A DNA stretch of 64,000 nucleotides from the NCBI GenBank assembly GCA_963700775.1, contig CAVOYU010000001.1, forward strand, positions 186,001 through 250,000. Direction: 5' to 3'. Below the pieces are notes generated by a model that saw nothing but the letters and a program-made list of their open reading frames with translations, was not told where the DNA came from and did not search any database. The stretch comes from Thermohalobaculum sp963700775 (GTDB lineage Bacteria; Pseudomonadota; Alphaproteobacteria; Rhodobacterales; Rhodobacteraceae). Within the stretch, counting starts at the first letter, position 1. Each line of letters starts with the position of its first letter. Positions 25,206 to 33,951 of this stretch are shown in pieces. A program made the translations under genes and the position numbers.

Positions 25206-27398
25206 TCAGTCGTTGTAGTACCGGGCCGAAGCGCGGTAGTAGCCGTAGCCGCTGTAGCCATAGCGCGCCATCTTGTTCATGTTGACCTGGCTCAGAACCA
25301 GCCCGGCGATCCGGACATTGATCTGGGCGAAGAAGCGCAGCCCTTCGACCACCGTCTCGCGGGGCGTCCGGTTCCAGCGCACGCAGAAGATCACGGCGTC
25401 GGAGTTCTTGGCGATCACGCGGGCATCGGGCACCGCGAGCACCGGCGGTGTATCGATGAAGATGAAGTCGAAATGGCGCCGCATCTCCTCGACGAATTCG
25501 GCGAAGCGGTGCGAGGCGAAGATGTCGGCGGCATTCACCGAGCTCTCCTCTCCCGGCAGCACATAGAGCCCGCTCGCCTCGTCGTAGTGGACCACATCCT
25601 CGAAGCCGCGCGCGCCGCTCAGCACCGAGAGCAGTCCGCCGTTCTCCGGCATGTCGAAATAGTTCCGGAAAGTACGCCGGCGGATGTCGCATTCGATCAG
25701 CAGCACCCGCTTGCCCAGCGCCTCGCTGATCTGGGCGAGGGCGACGCAGACCGTGGTCTTGCCCTCGCCCGGCAGCGCCGAGGTCAGCATGATCACCTGG
25801 GGCGGGCGGTCCACATTGGCGAGCAGGATCGAGGTGCGCAGGTTACGCACCGCCTCGGCGAAGCTCGATGTCGGTTTCTCGACCAGGTAGCGCAACACCG
25901 CGCGCCGGCGGCTGACCGGGGCCATGGGGACAGTCCCGATCACCGCCTGGCCGGTGCGGCGCTCGAGCTCGTCGGCGGTGCGGAAGGCGATGTTCAGGCG
26001 CTCGACCAGGAACATCAGCGCCAGCGCCAGCACGATCCCGGAGCCGCCGCCGGCCAGCAGCGTGACGCCGCGGTTCGGCGACGAGGGCTGCGCCGGCGGG
26101 TCTGCCTCGGTCAGGATTCGGGCATCGGGCCGCTGGATTCCCTCCTGTACGGAAGTTTCCTTCAGGCGCGAGAGGAAGAACTCGTAGATCAGCCGGCTGG
26201 CCTCGGCCTCGCGCTGAAGCTGGCGCAGCTGCACCAGCGCCTTGGACTGCTCGTCCAGCTTCTGCTCGAGCTCGGCAACACCCTCGCGCACCGACTTCGC
26301 CTGGCTCTCGAGCCGCTCGATGTCGAAGCCGAGCCGGATCGCACCCCGTTCGAGCTCGACATCGAAACGGGCGACCGCCTCGGCGCGGGCCGTTTCCTTG
26401 CCGGGATCGCCGAGCCGCGCGATCTCGTCGGCGATCGCCGCCAGCCGGGGCTCGCGAAGCAGCTCCGCAACGGCGGCGAAGTCGCCGTCCGCCCGCACGC
26501 CCTCGACGCGCCCGAGCCGCGCGCGCGCCTCCGCCGCCTCGCCCTCCAGCGCCCCGGCACGCTCCCGCAGATCCTTCAGCTGGCGCGCCGATGCGGCGAG
26601 TGCGTCCTCGCTGACCAGCGAGGTTCCACCGGAGAAATCCTCCACCGCCTGCTCGGCCGCCTCGAGCGCGATCCGCAGGTCGGCAACCCGGTCGGTCAGC
26701 CAGTCTGTCGCCTGACGGGTGGCCTCGAACTTGGTCTCGAGCTGGTCCAGGATGTAGAGCCCGGCCATGGCGTTGGCGACCTCGGCCGAACGCTTCGCGT
26801 CCGAGGTCGTCGCCCGGATCTTCAGCACATATGTGCTGTCGAGCCACTCGGCCTCGACGGCCCCGCGCAAGGCGGCGACCAGGCGCTGCTGCTGCATTTC
26901 CGGCGTCTCCGGCTGCTCCGCGCTGCCGGGACCGCCGGTGACGAGGCTGCGCAGTTCCGCGAGGATGGTGGCGGCCGAAAGCCAGCGGGTCCAGCCCTCG
27001 GGAGGCCGCAATTTGATGTTGAAGATCGGGTCATTGACCAGGTCGAGTTCCTTTACCCCGCGGGCCAGGAGCCGTCCGGACTCGATCACCTCGATCTGAG
27101 ATGCCAGCGAGAAGAAATCGCCACCGAGGCTCTGGGCGACAGGGTCGAGATCGACCACGTTTGCCTGCTCGATCTCCCACAGCACCCGTGATTCAGCGGT
27201 AAAGAGTGGCGTCACCCGCAGCAGGTGGAGATAGGCCACCGCAATTCCCAGGATCGCGAACGTGGCCATCAGCCATTTCGCGCGCCAGACGATCATGATC
27301 ATGCGGCGCAGGTCGAGCTCGGAATCGGTCAGGGCCGGCGTCTCCGCCTCGGAACGAAGCAGGGTGACCGCTTGCCTCACATTGGAATCCAGACCCAT
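25206..27398 (-). CDS. Wzc-type polysaccharide co-polymerase and bacterial tyrosine kinase
   Basis: BY-kinases control chain length and export of exopolysaccharide through cycles of autophosphorylation. 730 residues from the ATG at 27398: N-terminal cytoplasmic part, first membrane helix (WLMATFAILGIAVAYLHLL), Wzz domain, long periplasmic coiled coil (about 230-430), second helix (VTLLAGGGSGIVLALALMFL) and a cytoplasmic kinase with Walker A (TSALPGEGKTTVC), Walker A' (LLIECDIRR) and Walker B (FIFIDTPPVL). The tail has seven tyrosines within its last 18 residues (YGYSGYGYYRASARYY), the usual autophosphorylation cluster. It is divergent from the sugar transferase gene. Confidence 0.94.
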   Translation of the reverse strand: MGLDSNVRQAVTLLRSEAETPALTDSELDLRRMIMIVWRAKWLMATFAILGIAVAYLHLLRVTPLFTAESRVLWEIEQANVVDLDPVAQSLGGDFFSLASQIEVIESGRLLARGVKELDLVNDPIFNIKLRPPEGWTRWLSAATILAELRSLVTGGPGSAEQPETPEMQQQRLVAALRGAVEAEWLDSTYVLKIRATTSDAKRSAEVANAMAGLYILDQLETKFEATRQATDWLTDRVADLRIALEAAEQAVEDFSGGTSLVSEDALAASARQLKDLRERAGALEGEAAEARARLGRVEGVRADGDFAAVAELLREPRLAAIADEIARLGDPGKETARAEAVARFDVELERGAIRLGFDIERLESQAKSVREGVAELEQKLDEQSKALVQLRQLQREAEASRLIYEFFLSRLKETSVQEGIQRPDARILTEADPPAQPSSPNRGVTLLAGGGSGIVLALALMFLVERLNIAFRTADELERRTGQAVIGTVPMAPVSRRRAVLRYLVEKPTSSFAEAVRNLRTSILLANVDRPPQVIMLTSALPGEGKTTVCVALAQISEALGKRVLLIECDIRRRTFRNYFDMPENGGLLSVLSGARGFEDVVHYDEASGLYVLPGEESSVNAADIFASHRFAEFVEEMRRHFDFIFIDTPPVLAVPDARVIAKNSDAVIFCVRWNRTPRETVVEGLRFFAQINVRIAGLVLSQVNMNKMARYGYSGYGYYRASARYYND

Positions 27399-27891
27399 CT
27401 TTACCCACCGCGCTCGCCGCGAGGCGCTCCGCCGCCGCGTCCGGCCCGCCCGGGAGCGACCACTCTCTGCGTGACCGGTCTCTGGCCGACCCGGCGGCGC
27501 CGGCATCGTCGGGTATGGCTATAGGCAGGGCTGGACAGAGACGCAAGGATGTAGCCGGGAACGCCGTACACGCTGCCGGCGCACTGCGAGAGACCCGGCC
27601 AACTGAAGTGGCCGGGCAGGGCGAGTTGCGACGGATCACAGAGATTGATCAATTTTGCGCACGGTCCGCAGAGAATTTTGCGCGTGTTTTTCACGAATAT
27701 GTTTTAAGTCTTACTTAACTACCGTCGTGGGAATCATCGCTGCGACGGAGCCGTGCTGTACGGGTTCGTTGGATTCTCAAGCCGGGAGTGGACGTTAACC
27801 TCCCCGGCCCGAGGGTTCGAAGCAACCCGCGGCACGAGCAACGAGAGCGTGCCGTCGTGCATGCCGGATCGGGCAGGAAGGCAGTTTTGCG
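27399..27891. promoter_or_regulatory. Divergent control region of the exopolysaccharide genes
   Basis: This 493-base region separates the kinase gene from the sugar transferase gene and has no convincing open frame. Bases 27640-27720 are much richer in A and T than the surroundings. They hold two copies of AATTTTGCGC (27651-27660 and 27674-27683), 23 bases apart, suggesting a tandem binding site for a regulator next to the promoters. Confidence 0.5.
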
Positions 27892-28590
27892 ATGAATACG
27901 CATGTGCAGGAGCTCGCCATCGACGCGACTGTCGTCGTGGCGACCGAAGCCGCTGTTGAGGATCTTCCGCCGGTATCGCCAGTATCGCAGGCCACCCTCG
28001 CGCCGGCGTTCACGGCCGCCAAGCGGGTCTTCGACATCGCAGTCGCGCTTGTCGCCCTGCCGCTGATCGGCGCCATGGCGCTTCTGCTCCTGGTCCTGAA
28101 TCCGATCTGGAACGCCGGCCCGCTGTTTTACGTGCAGACGCGGATGGGGCGGGATTGCCGGCCGTTCCGGGCTGTGAAGTTCCGGACCATGTGGCCGGCG
28201 GCCCGGATCAGCCGCGGGCCGGACGATCCGCTCGAGGCCGACCGCATCACACCGCTCGGCCAGGTGCTGCGCCGCAGCCGGATCGACGAACTCCCGCAGT
28301 TCCTCAACGTGCTTGCCGGCCACATGAGCGTGATCGGTCCGCGCCCGGACTACTGGGACCACGCGCAGCATTATATCGACAGCATCCCCGGCTACCGGCA
28401 GCGCCACGCGGTGCGCCCCGGCATCACCGGGCTAGCGCAGGTCGAATCGGGCTATGCCGAGGGAGTCGGTGCGACAGTCGAGAAAACGCGCCAGGACCTG
28501 CGCTACATCCGGTCCGGCGGGCTCGGGATGGAGCTCTACGTGCTCGGGCGCACGCTCCACGTCGTCTTCACCGGCGCCGGAGCACGGTAG
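27892..28590 (+). CDS. Undecaprenyl-phosphate sugar-phosphate transferase (initiating, monotopic)
   Basis: This enzyme attaches the first sugar-1-phosphate to undecaprenyl phosphate, starting the exopolysaccharide repeat unit. 232 residues: about 40 variable residues, then KRVFDIAVALVALPLIGAMAL (re-entrant membrane helix), GPLFYVQTRMGRDCRPF, VKFRTMWP, IDELPQFLNVLAGHMSVIGPRP and RHAVRPGITGLAQV. It is the short form with only the catalytic core, without the four-helix N-terminal domain of WbaP/WcaJ. The GT4 gene follows ten bases after its stop. Confidence 0.93.
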   Translation: MNTHVQELAIDATVVVATEAAVEDLPPVSPVSQATLAPAFTAAKRVFDIAVALVALPLIGAMALLLLVLNPIWNAGPLFYVQTRMGRDCRPFRAVKFRTMWPAARISRGPDDPLEADRITPLGQVLRRSRIDELPQFLNVLAGHMSVIGPRPDYWDHAQHYIDSIPGYRQRHAVRPGITGLAQVESGYAEGVGATVEKTRQDLRYIRSGGLGMELYVLGRTLHVVFTGAGAR

Positions 28591-28599
28591 GCGGGGCCC

Positions 28600-29826
28600 G
28601 TGGCCACCGCCCGATCAGGTCTGGCTCTCGCGCCCGCCGCGGCGGCGGAGGCCCCCTCCAAGTTTCCGTCCATTGCGCGCTCCCGGTCGGCGAATGGGCG
28701 GCGGCTTCTCTACGTGCTGAACGACCCTGCCTTCTTCCTGTCCCACCGCCGCCCGGTCGCGCTCGGAGCGCTGGCCGGCGGCTATGACGTGCATGTCGCC
28801 ACGCCCGAGGATCCGGAAGCGACCGCCGAGATCCGCGCTCTCGGCATGACCCACCACCCGATCCCGCTCCATCGAGGTGGCCGCAGCCCGATCGGCGAGG
28901 CCCGGAGCCTCTCCGCCCTCGTTCGCCTGATGGCGCGACTTCGGCCGGACATCGTGCACACGGTGACGATCAAGCCGGTAATCTGGGGTGGGATAGCCGC
29001 CCGGCTGGCCGGCGTGCCGGCCGCGGTCTCGGCCATCTCCGGGCTCGGTTACGTGTTCATCGCCGAGGGAATGCGAGCCCGCGCGCTGCGGACCGCGGTC
29101 GGGGGCCTTTACCGGGTGGCGCTTGGCGGCGCCAATCGCCGGGTCATCTTCCAGAACGCCTCCGACCGCGACGCCTTCACCCGGATCGGCCTGCCAACCC
29201 GCACCGCCATCGAGATGATCCGCGGCTCCGGCGTCGATCTAGCGGCATTCCCGGCACTCCCGGAGCCCGAGGGGCCGGTGCAGGTGCTGATGCCCTCGCG
29301 CATCCTCATCGACAAGGGTGCCGCAGAGTTCGTCGCGGCGGCACGGATGCTCTGGCACGCCGGAGTGGAAGCCCGCTTCACCCTCGCCGGCGACCCGGAC
29401 CCGCAGAACCCCACCAGCGTGCCCGCCGCCATGCTGGCGCGCTGGAAGGCCGAGGGGCTCGTGGAGTTCCCCGGCCACCGGCGCGACATCGCCAGGCTGA
29501 TGCAGGCCGCGCACATTGTGGTGCTGCCTTCCTACCGCGAAGGGCTGCCGAAGGCGCTGATCGAGGCCGCCGCCTGCGGCCGGGCCATCGTCACCACCGA
29601 CGTGCCGGGCTGCCGCGACGCGGTCGAACCGGGCGAGAGCGCCCTGCTGGTCCCGGCCCGCGACGCGGCGGCGCTGGCGGCCGCGATCCGGACGCTGGCC
29701 GAGAACCCCGAGCGGCGGCGCGCCATGGGCCGGGCGGGCCGGGCACTGGCCGAACGGGTGTTCCGGGTGGAGTCCGTGGTGGCCGAGCACCTCCGCATCT
29801 ATGGCGAACTGCTGCAGCCGCGTTGA
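28600..29826 (+). CDS. Glycosyltransferase family 4
   Basis: This is a GT-B fold retaining glycosyltransferase of 408 residues from a GTG start; the first 30 residues are variable. The N-lobe shows RRLLYVLNDPAFFLSHR and DIVHTVTIKPVIWGGIAARLAGV. The C-lobe has VLMPSRILIDKGAAEFVAAARML, FPGHRRDIARLMQAAHIVVLPSYREGLPKALIEAAACG, and the EPGESALLVP segment. The EGLPKALIEA acidic motif is the GT4 signature. It probably adds the second sugar to the lipid-linked unit begun by the preceding gene. The real start could lie downstream near the RRLLYV segment. Confidence 0.9.
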   Translation: MATARSGLALAPAAAAEAPSKFPSIARSRSANGRRLLYVLNDPAFFLSHRRPVALGALAGGYDVHVATPEDPEATAEIRALGMTHHPIPLHRGGRSPIGEARSLSALVRLMARLRPDIVHTVTIKPVIWGGIAARLAGVPAAVSAISGLGYVFIAEGMRARALRTAVGGLYRVALGGANRRVIFQNASDRDAFTRIGLPTRTAIEMIRGSGVDLAAFPALPEPEGPVQVLMPSRILIDKGAAEFVAAARMLWHAGVEARFTLAGDPDPQNPTSVPAAMLARWKAEGLVEFPGHRRDIARLMQAAHIVVLPSYREGLPKALIEAAACGRAIVTTDVPGCRDAVEPGESALLVPARDAAALAAAIRTLAENPERRRAMGRAGRALAERVFRVESVVAEHLRIYGELLQPR

Positions 29827-29830
29827 CGAC

Positions 29831-31021
29831 CTATCCCAGTGCCGCAAGACGGGCCTTGAACCCCTCCGCCGCCCTGGCGAACCCGCCGCCTGCCGCATCG
29901 ATGAAATGCACATGCTCGCCTTGCCGCAGGTTGAACACCAGGCAGGTCATCAGCGCCGCGCGGTCGCGGTGCAGGCCATAGACCAGCCGGCCGGCGCGAT
30001 ACTCCGCCTCGAACCAGCCGGCGATCCGGTCGGCCTGCTCGTTCGTCACATCGAGCACCGTCCGCAACATCCCGTCGAATTTCCGGAAATCGGTCTGCGC
30101 CATCAGCTCCTCGCGGTAGCGTGGCGCATCATAGGGTCCGACCCGCGCACCGCGGCTTTCGCACCAGAGCTGCAACAGCGAGGTCGCCATCGCCGAGGCG
30201 AAAGCGCCGAGATACCCCCGCCGGGCGCCCGCCGTCCGTACCTCGAGCTTCAGCCCGCGCGGCGGCCATCGAAAGCGCAGCGTCCGGTCCGAGGCCGGGG
30301 CGAAGTCTCCGAGCCCGCCGTCGAGGATCGCCGACAGCCCGGCAAGCATCCGGCGATAGCTTTCGGTCTCGGTCGCCGCCCCGGCTCCGGCCCCGAGCGG
30401 GCGGGCCATGAGCGCGATCATCTGGCCGCGCGACAACTCCAGCGGCTCCCAGCGGCAGGACAGACCCTCCAGATCCGGGTCCCCGGCCGGCTCGGCGGCG
30501 AGGATCGCCGGATCCCCTGACGGCAGCGACTTCAGCAGCTCCTCCGCCCGCTCGACCCCGCCGCCCGCGAACATCGCCAGGAAGTTGCCCCGGCCGAGCG
30601 CGAACTTGCGGACCCGCACATCATACCCCTCGGCCCGCAGCCGCGACACCGGCACCGCCGCCGCCCGCAGGTCCAGCCCGAATGCCGACGTGCAGAACCC
30701 CCGCAACCGCCTCAGCGCCTCCGACGCGGCGCCGGCCGCCGCCGCCGGCACGACCGCCAGCCCGCCATCGCCCCCGAAGACGAAAGGCACCTCCTGCCTG
30801 GTGCAGACGTTCAGCACCGCGGTGATCACCGCGGCCCCGGCCATGTTGACCTCCTTGTAACGCCCCTCGGAGATCGCCCGGGTCGAACCGCGGACGTCAC
30901 CGCAGACCACCACCCAGTCCTCCGGGACGGGAGCATAGGCGGTGAAGTCGGCAAAGCCGTCGAACTCCGAGAAGCTCGGCAGCGCCGCGTAGAAACCGTC
31001 TTGATCCTCGGTTGCAACCAT
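29831..31021 (-). CDS. DUF3095 family protein
   Basis: 396 residues matching the DUF3095 pattern as I recall it: a start with FYAALPSFSEFDGFADFTAYAPVPEDW, then VVVCGDVRGSTRAISEGRYKEVNMAGA, PFVFGGDGGLAVVP, and a C-terminal PYDAPRYREELMAQTDFRKFDGMLR. The GDVRGST and FGGDG segments lie where class III nucleotide cyclases keep their metal-binding residues, so a cyclase-like fold is plausible, though activity is unknown. It sits 41 bases downstream of the MFS gene on the same strand and meets the GT4 gene tail to tail. Confidence 0.82.
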   Translation of the reverse strand: MVATEDQDGFYAALPSFSEFDGFADFTAYAPVPEDWVVVCGDVRGSTRAISEGRYKEVNMAGAAVITAVLNVCTRQEVPFVFGGDGGLAVVPAAAAGAASEALRRLRGFCTSAFGLDLRAAAVPVSRLRAEGYDVRVRKFALGRGNFLAMFAGGGVERAEELLKSLPSGDPAILAAEPAGDPDLEGLSCRWEPLELSRGQMIALMARPLGAGAGAATETESYRRMLAGLSAILDGGLGDFAPASDRTLRFRWPPRGLKLEVRTAGARRGYLGAFASAMATSLLQLWCESRGARVGPYDAPRYREELMAQTDFRKFDGMLRTVLDVTNEQADRIAGWFEAEYRAGRLVYGLHRDRAALMTCLVFNLRQGEHVHFIDAAGGGFARAAEGFKARLAALG

Positions 31022-31062
31022 GGCCGAAGCATGGGCGCCCCTCCGCCGGCGTCAACGGCCAA

Positions 31063-32268
31063 TCACCTTTCCGCGACCGTTTCCCCACGCGAGAGCGCGA
31101 GAACCGCACCTGCGCTCAGCACCAGCGCCGCGACCAGGTAGTACGCGGCGCCATAGCCCGCCAGCCAGACCATGGCACCGAACAGCGGCGGCGCGAACAT
31201 GTAGGCGACGAAGGTGAAGAAGGTGGCGCTGGCGGTCGCCTCGGCGACCTCGTCCTCCGGCGCGACCTTGGCGATCTCGGCCAGGAACAGACCGTTCCAG
31301 GTGGCGATCGAGGCGCCGGCTGCCGCGGCGCAGGCGAAGATCAGCCAGCGCGGCCAATCGGCCCCGAAGGCCGAGATCAGCACCAGCGACGCCGCCGACG
31401 CCACCGCCATCGCCACCAGCATCCACCGGGTCGACCCCAGGCGGTCGGCAAGCACTCCGACCGCCACGCGGCCGGCGAAGCTGGCGAGCTGGGCCATCGA
31501 GAACACCGCCCCCGCCAGCGCCAGACTGAAGCCGAGCGAGTCGGTCAGGAACGTCGTCAGAAATGCGAAGCCGCTCCCCTGCCCCATGGCGAAGCCGAGG
31601 CTGGCGAGGGTCAGGGGCCGGAGCTGCGGCATCCGGCCGAGCGTCACGAATGGCGCCGCCGCATTCGCCGGAGCGAACAGCGCCCGCGGGCGGAAGGGCG
31701 CTCCGCTCGCCCCTTCGCGGAACCGCTCCGGCACCAGCGCCAGCACGGCGATGCAGGCCAGCGGCACCACTGCCAGCGCCGCCGCCCCCCAGCGCCAGCC
31801 GAACGCCGCCGCCAGCCCGGCGCCGACGAGCCCGGCAATCGTCGCCCCCATCGGCACGCCGGACTGGCGGATCGAGAACAGCGTGCCCCAGAGCCGCCGC
31901 GGCGTGTGCCGCGACAGGATCTGGCTTCCCGCCGGCGCGGTGACCGCATAGGCGAAGCCGATCGCCACCGCCCCGGCGAAGACCGCTGGCAAAAAGCCGG
32001 TCAGCAGCAGCCCGGTCCCGGCGATCGCCAGGGCGGCGGCCGCCATCAGCGCCCGGAGCGGCCCCAGCACCGGGGTCACCGACCGGTTGGCGGCGAAGAA
32101 CCAGACCGAGCCGAAGCCCATCACCCCGCCGAGCAGGCCGACCGCCTCGGGCTCCATACCCTGCGACGCCACAATGGCGGGCGCCAGCACCGGCACGCCG
32201 CTCTGCACCGCGGCGAGCGCGATCTGCGGCGCGAGCACGATCAGCAGGGGCAGGATCGAGGAGCGCAT
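31063..32268 (-). CDS. MFS transporter
   Basis: 401 residues with about twelve hydrophobic helices in the two halves of a major facilitator. The start at ATG 32268 gives SSILPLLIVLAPQIALAAVQ as helix 1; the upstream open frame is not plausible protein. GVLADRLGSTRWML is the conserved loop motif between helices of the second half. It is divergent from the UxaA/RraA operon, with 166 bases between them, so it may import the substrate of that pathway. This is an inference from position. Confidence 0.85.
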   Translation of the reverse strand: MRSSILPLLIVLAPQIALAAVQSGVPVLAPAIVASQGMEPEAVGLLGGVMGFGSVWFFAANRSVTPVLGPLRALMAAAALAIAGTGLLLTGFLPAVFAGAVAIGFAYAVTAPAGSQILSRHTPRRLWGTLFSIRQSGVPMGATIAGLVGAGLAAAFGWRWGAAALAVVPLACIAVLALVPERFREGASGAPFRPRALFAPANAAAPFVTLGRMPQLRPLTLASLGFAMGQGSGFAFLTTFLTDSLGFSLALAGAVFSMAQLASFAGRVAVGVLADRLGSTRWMLVAMAVASAASLVLISAFGADWPRWLIFACAAAAGASIATWNGLFLAEIAKVAPEDEVAEATASATFFTFVAYMFAPPLFGAMVWLAGYGAAYYLVAALVLSAGAVLALSRGETVAER

Positions 32269-32434
32269 GGAGTCCGGAAGTTTGCGGGATGCCGGGGTCG
32301 TCGGGCCGATACTCCGGCGCCGCCCGCGGATGTCAAGCACAGGGGCCCGCAAGTCACCGCCTCCGGGTAGGCAGCCGCCCGGCTTTCGCCTAAGCTCGAG
32401 CCTTGGCCGCAGCCCGGAGGGAGGGATCCGCGCG

Positions 32435-32746
32435 ATGCCAGAGTCCGACACCGACAGCCGCCTGGTCCGCCTCGGGCCGCAGGACGACGTGCTGGTGCTG
32501 GCGACCACCGTGCCGGCGGGCGAGACCCTGATGATCGACGGCCGGCAAGTCGCCCTGCCGAAGCCGCTCACCCTGGGTCACAAGGTTGCCGCCCGGCCGA
32601 TCGCCGCCGGCGAGACCGTGCTCAAATACGGCGCCCCGATCGGAATCGCCACCGAGGCAATCCCGGCGGGCGCCCATGTCCATGTGCACAATATCCGCTC
32701 GGCCTATACGCCCATCTACGTGCTGCCGGAGGCCGGCGGATGCTGA
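32435..32746 (+). CDS. UxaA-type dehydratase, small (SAF domain) subunit
   Basis: 103 residues with the SAF-domain pattern of the N-terminal part of altronate/galactarate dehydratases: RLGPQDDVLVLATTVPAGE, TLGHKVAARPIAAGETVLKYGAPIGIAT, PAGAHVHVHNIRS. The motif GHKVA followed by KYG and HVHNI is diagnostic. The start ATG follows GGAGGGAGGGATCC. It overlaps the large-subunit gene by seven bases, so the enzyme is split into two chains rather than fused as in E. coli UxaA. Confidence 0.9.
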   Translation: MPESDTDSRLVRLGPQDDVLVLATTVPAGETLMIDGRQVALPKPLTLGHKVAARPIAAGETVLKYGAPIGIATEAIPAGAHVHVHNIRSAYTPIYVLPEAGGC

Positions 32747-33930
32747 CCGGCTACCCCCGGCAGGACGGGCGCAAGGGAATCCGCAACGTCCTCGTCGTCG
32801 CCTATCTGGTGGAATGCGCCCATCACGTCGCCCGCGAGATCGCGCTCGGCTTCCGCGGTGACGACGTCCACGTGATCGGCTTCCCCGGCTGCTACCCCAA
32901 CCCCTATTCGCAGCGGATGATGGAGGCGCTCTGCACCCATCCAAATGTCGGCGCCGCGCTGCTGGTCTCTCTCGGCTGCGAGAGCTTCGACCGCCACGGC
33001 CTGGCCCGTGCCGTCGCCGCCAGCGGCCGTCCGGTGGAGACGGTGGTGATCCAGGGCGCCGGTGGCACCCGGCGGGCGATCGAGGCCGGGCAGGCCTTCA
33101 TCCGCGCCACCCTGCCGGCACTCGGGACGACCGAGCGCGTGCCGATGGCCGTGAGCGAACTCGTCGTCGGCACGGTCTGCGGCGGGTCCGACGGCACCTC
33201 CGGCATCACCGGCAACCCGGCCGCGGGCCTGGCCTTCGACCGCCTCGTTGCCGAGGGCGCCGCCTGCATCTTCGAGGAAACCGGCGAGCTGATCGGCTGC
33301 GAGCACATCATGGCCGCCCGCGCCGCCACCCCGGAACTCGGCGCCGAGCTGACCGCCGCCGTCGCCAAGGCCGCCCGCTACTACGCCACCCTCGGCTATG
33401 GCTCCTTCGCCGCCGGCAACGCCGAGGGCGGCCTCAGCACCATCGAGGAGAAGTCGCTCGGCGCCTATGCCAAGTCCGGCTCCTCGCCGATCTCCGGCCT
33501 GCTGAAGCCCGGCGACGTGCCGCCGCGCGGCGGGCTCTACCTGCTCGACGTGGTCCCGGACGGCGAGGTGCGCTTCGGCTTCCCCAACATCAACGACAAT
33601 GCCGAGATCGCCGAGCTGATGGCCTGCGGCGCCCACCTGACCTACTTCGTCACCGGGCGGGGCTCGGTGGTCGGCTCGGCGATCTCGCCGGTGGTCAAGA
33701 TCTGCGCCAACCCGGAGACCTACGCCCGGATGGCCGACGACATGGACGTGGATGCCGGCCGGGTGCTTTCCGGCACGCCGCTCGCCGAGATCGGGGCCGA
33801 GATCTACGAGCTGACCCTTGCCACTGCCCGCGGCCGGCGGACCCGCTCCGAGGAGCTCGGCCACCGCGAGTTCATCCTGACCTACAAGAGCTTCGATCCG
33901 ATCGGCCCGGCCTGCCTGCCGGCCGCCTGA
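32740..33930 (+). CDS. UxaA family hydrolase/dehydratase, large subunit
   Basis: 396 residues matching the C-terminal catalytic part of UxaA/GarD sugar-acid dehydratases: GYPRQDGRKGIRNVLVVAYLVECA, the cysteine motifs GFPGCYPN and LVSLGCESFD, VCGGSDGTSGITGNPAAG, and FEETGELIGCEHIMAARA. The conserved cysteines fit the metal site of the family. It is translated in overlap with the small subunit. The substrate, a C4-C6 hydroxy acid, cannot be read from sequence; pairing with RraA suggests a sugar-acid degradation route ending in aldol cleavage. Confidence 0.9.
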   Translation: MLTGYPRQDGRKGIRNVLVVAYLVECAHHVAREIALGFRGDDVHVIGFPGCYPNPYSQRMMEALCTHPNVGAALLVSLGCESFDRHGLARAVAASGRPVETVVIQGAGGTRRAIEAGQAFIRATLPALGTTERVPMAVSELVVGTVCGGSDGTSGITGNPAAGLAFDRLVAEGAACIFEETGELIGCEHIMAARAATPELGAELTAAVAKAARYYATLGYGSFAAGNAEGGLSTIEEKSLGAYAKSGSSPISGLLKPGDVPPRGGLYLLDVVPDGEVRFGFPNINDNAEIAELMACGAHLTYFVTGRGSVVGSAISPVVKICANPETYARMADDMDVDAGRVLSGTPLAEIGAEIYELTLATARGRRTRSEELGHREFILTYKSFDPIGPACLPAA

Positions 33931-33951
33931 CTCCGTTCACGGGGGAATACC

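Noticed and set aside
24357..27191. Long plus-strand open frame opposite the tyrosine kinase and phosphatase genes
   Set aside because: The encoded sequence is His/Arg/Gln-rich with no recognisable fold, whereas the minus strand carries two complete families.
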